Of a DNA stretch of 5,932 nt, positions 5,714 to 5,932 are shown one piece after another. Below the pieces are notes generated by a model. It did not search any database and was not told the origin of the DNA. It saw nothing but the letters and a program-made list of their open reading frames with translations. This DNA comes from Burkholderiaceae bacterium. Its GTDB lineage: Bacteria; Pseudomonadota; Gammaproteobacteria; Burkholderiales; Burkholderiaceae. The stretch spans positions 1 through 5,932 of the forward strand of contig CANBPJ010000101.1 in NCBI GenBank assembly GCA_947371415.1. The letters run 5' to 3'. The translations under genes were made by a program, and so were the position numbers. Positions within the stretch are counted from its first letter, which is position 1. Each line of letters starts with the position of its first letter.

Positions 5714-5932
5714 TTATTTAATTAATAAAGCGTTTTTGATGTAAGTTTCATTGATGAAGTTTTCATACACTGGCTGCTCTTTTAAGTTTCCAAGGGCAAT
5801 TTGTGTATCCATGGAAATCTTTAGTGCCTGAGGTGTAATTTGAACGCTCTTAGGGAAGACGTTTTCGCTCATCATACGATTAACAGCATTTTCTACAACC
5901 TGTGGATCTAGGGTTGGGAATTCTTTCTTCGC
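5714..5932 (-). CDS. C-terminus of an ABC transporter substrate-binding protein (SsuA/TauA/NMT1-like), partial
   Basis: An open frame enters from the right edge of the window and runs 72 codons to a TAA at 5714-5716. The peptide runs from KKEFPTLDPQVVENAVNRMM, through FPKSVQITPQALKISMDTQIALGNL, to NETYIKNALLIK. This pattern (a helix with VV..AV.RM, a short basic turn, a helix ending in A.G.L, then a short tail ending near ..AL) resembles the extreme C-terminus of periplasmic binding proteins for taurine, sulfonates, nitrate or pyrimidine-like compounds. The start and ligand-binding lobes lie outside the window, so the ligand is unknown. It precedes the amidase gene in the same direction with a 63-base gap, so the two are probably co-transcribed. 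The coding call is good because the frame is open and the protein-like pattern is clear; the family call is moderate. Confidence 0.68.
   Translation of the reverse strand, partial: AKKEFPTLDPQVVENAVNRMMSENVFPKSVQITPQALKISMDTQIALGNLKEQPVYENFINETYIKNALLIK

Noticed and set aside
1..5932. CRISPR arrays, insertion sequences, tRNA or rRNA genes, attachment sites.
   Set aside because: No spaced direct repeats, transposase-like frames, cloverleaf signals or rRNA stretches were seen; nearly all bases are explained by the listed genes and short spacers.

Overview
The window looks like part of a betaproteobacterial chromosome, most likely from the Burkholderiaceae. The moderate base composition, with many A/T third positions, and the sequence style suggest a Polynucleobacter-like freshwater bacterium. 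This is inference from protein resemblance and composition; no marker gene is present to settle the genus.

Layout: bases 1-4236 hold five closely spaced plus-strand genes that read as one operon. (1) The 3' part of a uroporphyrinogen-III C-methyltransferase gene (sirohaem branch), whose start lies upstream of the window. (2) A Tat-exported substrate-binding protein of the NrtA/CmpA/CynA family. (3) Its membrane permease. (4) Its ATPase, which overlaps the permease gene by 11 bases. (5) Cyanase (cynS), with all three catalytic residues. Gaps are 20, 15, -11 and 27 bases. A strong hairpin terminator at 4284-4317 follows and can work in both directions.

Bases 4340-5932 lie on the minus strand and converge on that terminator. 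They hold a complete amidase-signature-family hydrolase and, upstream of it in transcription order, the last 72 codons of a second ABC-type substrate-binding protein. A perfect 11-bp stem-loop without a U-tract separates these two genes.

How it works together: the substrate-binding protein, permease and ATPase would import a small nitrogen-containing anion. The order transporter A-B-D followed by cyanase matches the cynABDS arrangement known from cyanobacteria, so cyanate is the leading substrate. The transporter family also carries nitrate, nitrite and bicarbonate, and the neighbouring sirohaem gene keeps nitrate/nitrite open. Cyanase would turn cyanate plus bicarbonate into ammonia and CO2. 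The minus-strand pair may be a second module that takes up and hydrolyses an amide or related compound, but its substrate cannot be read from the sequence.

I do not see a wholly new system. The points most worth a second look are the Cys/His motif ahead of the Tat signal, the altered pocket region of the binding protein, the intergenic stem-loop, and the sirohaem gene sharing an operon with cyanate genes.
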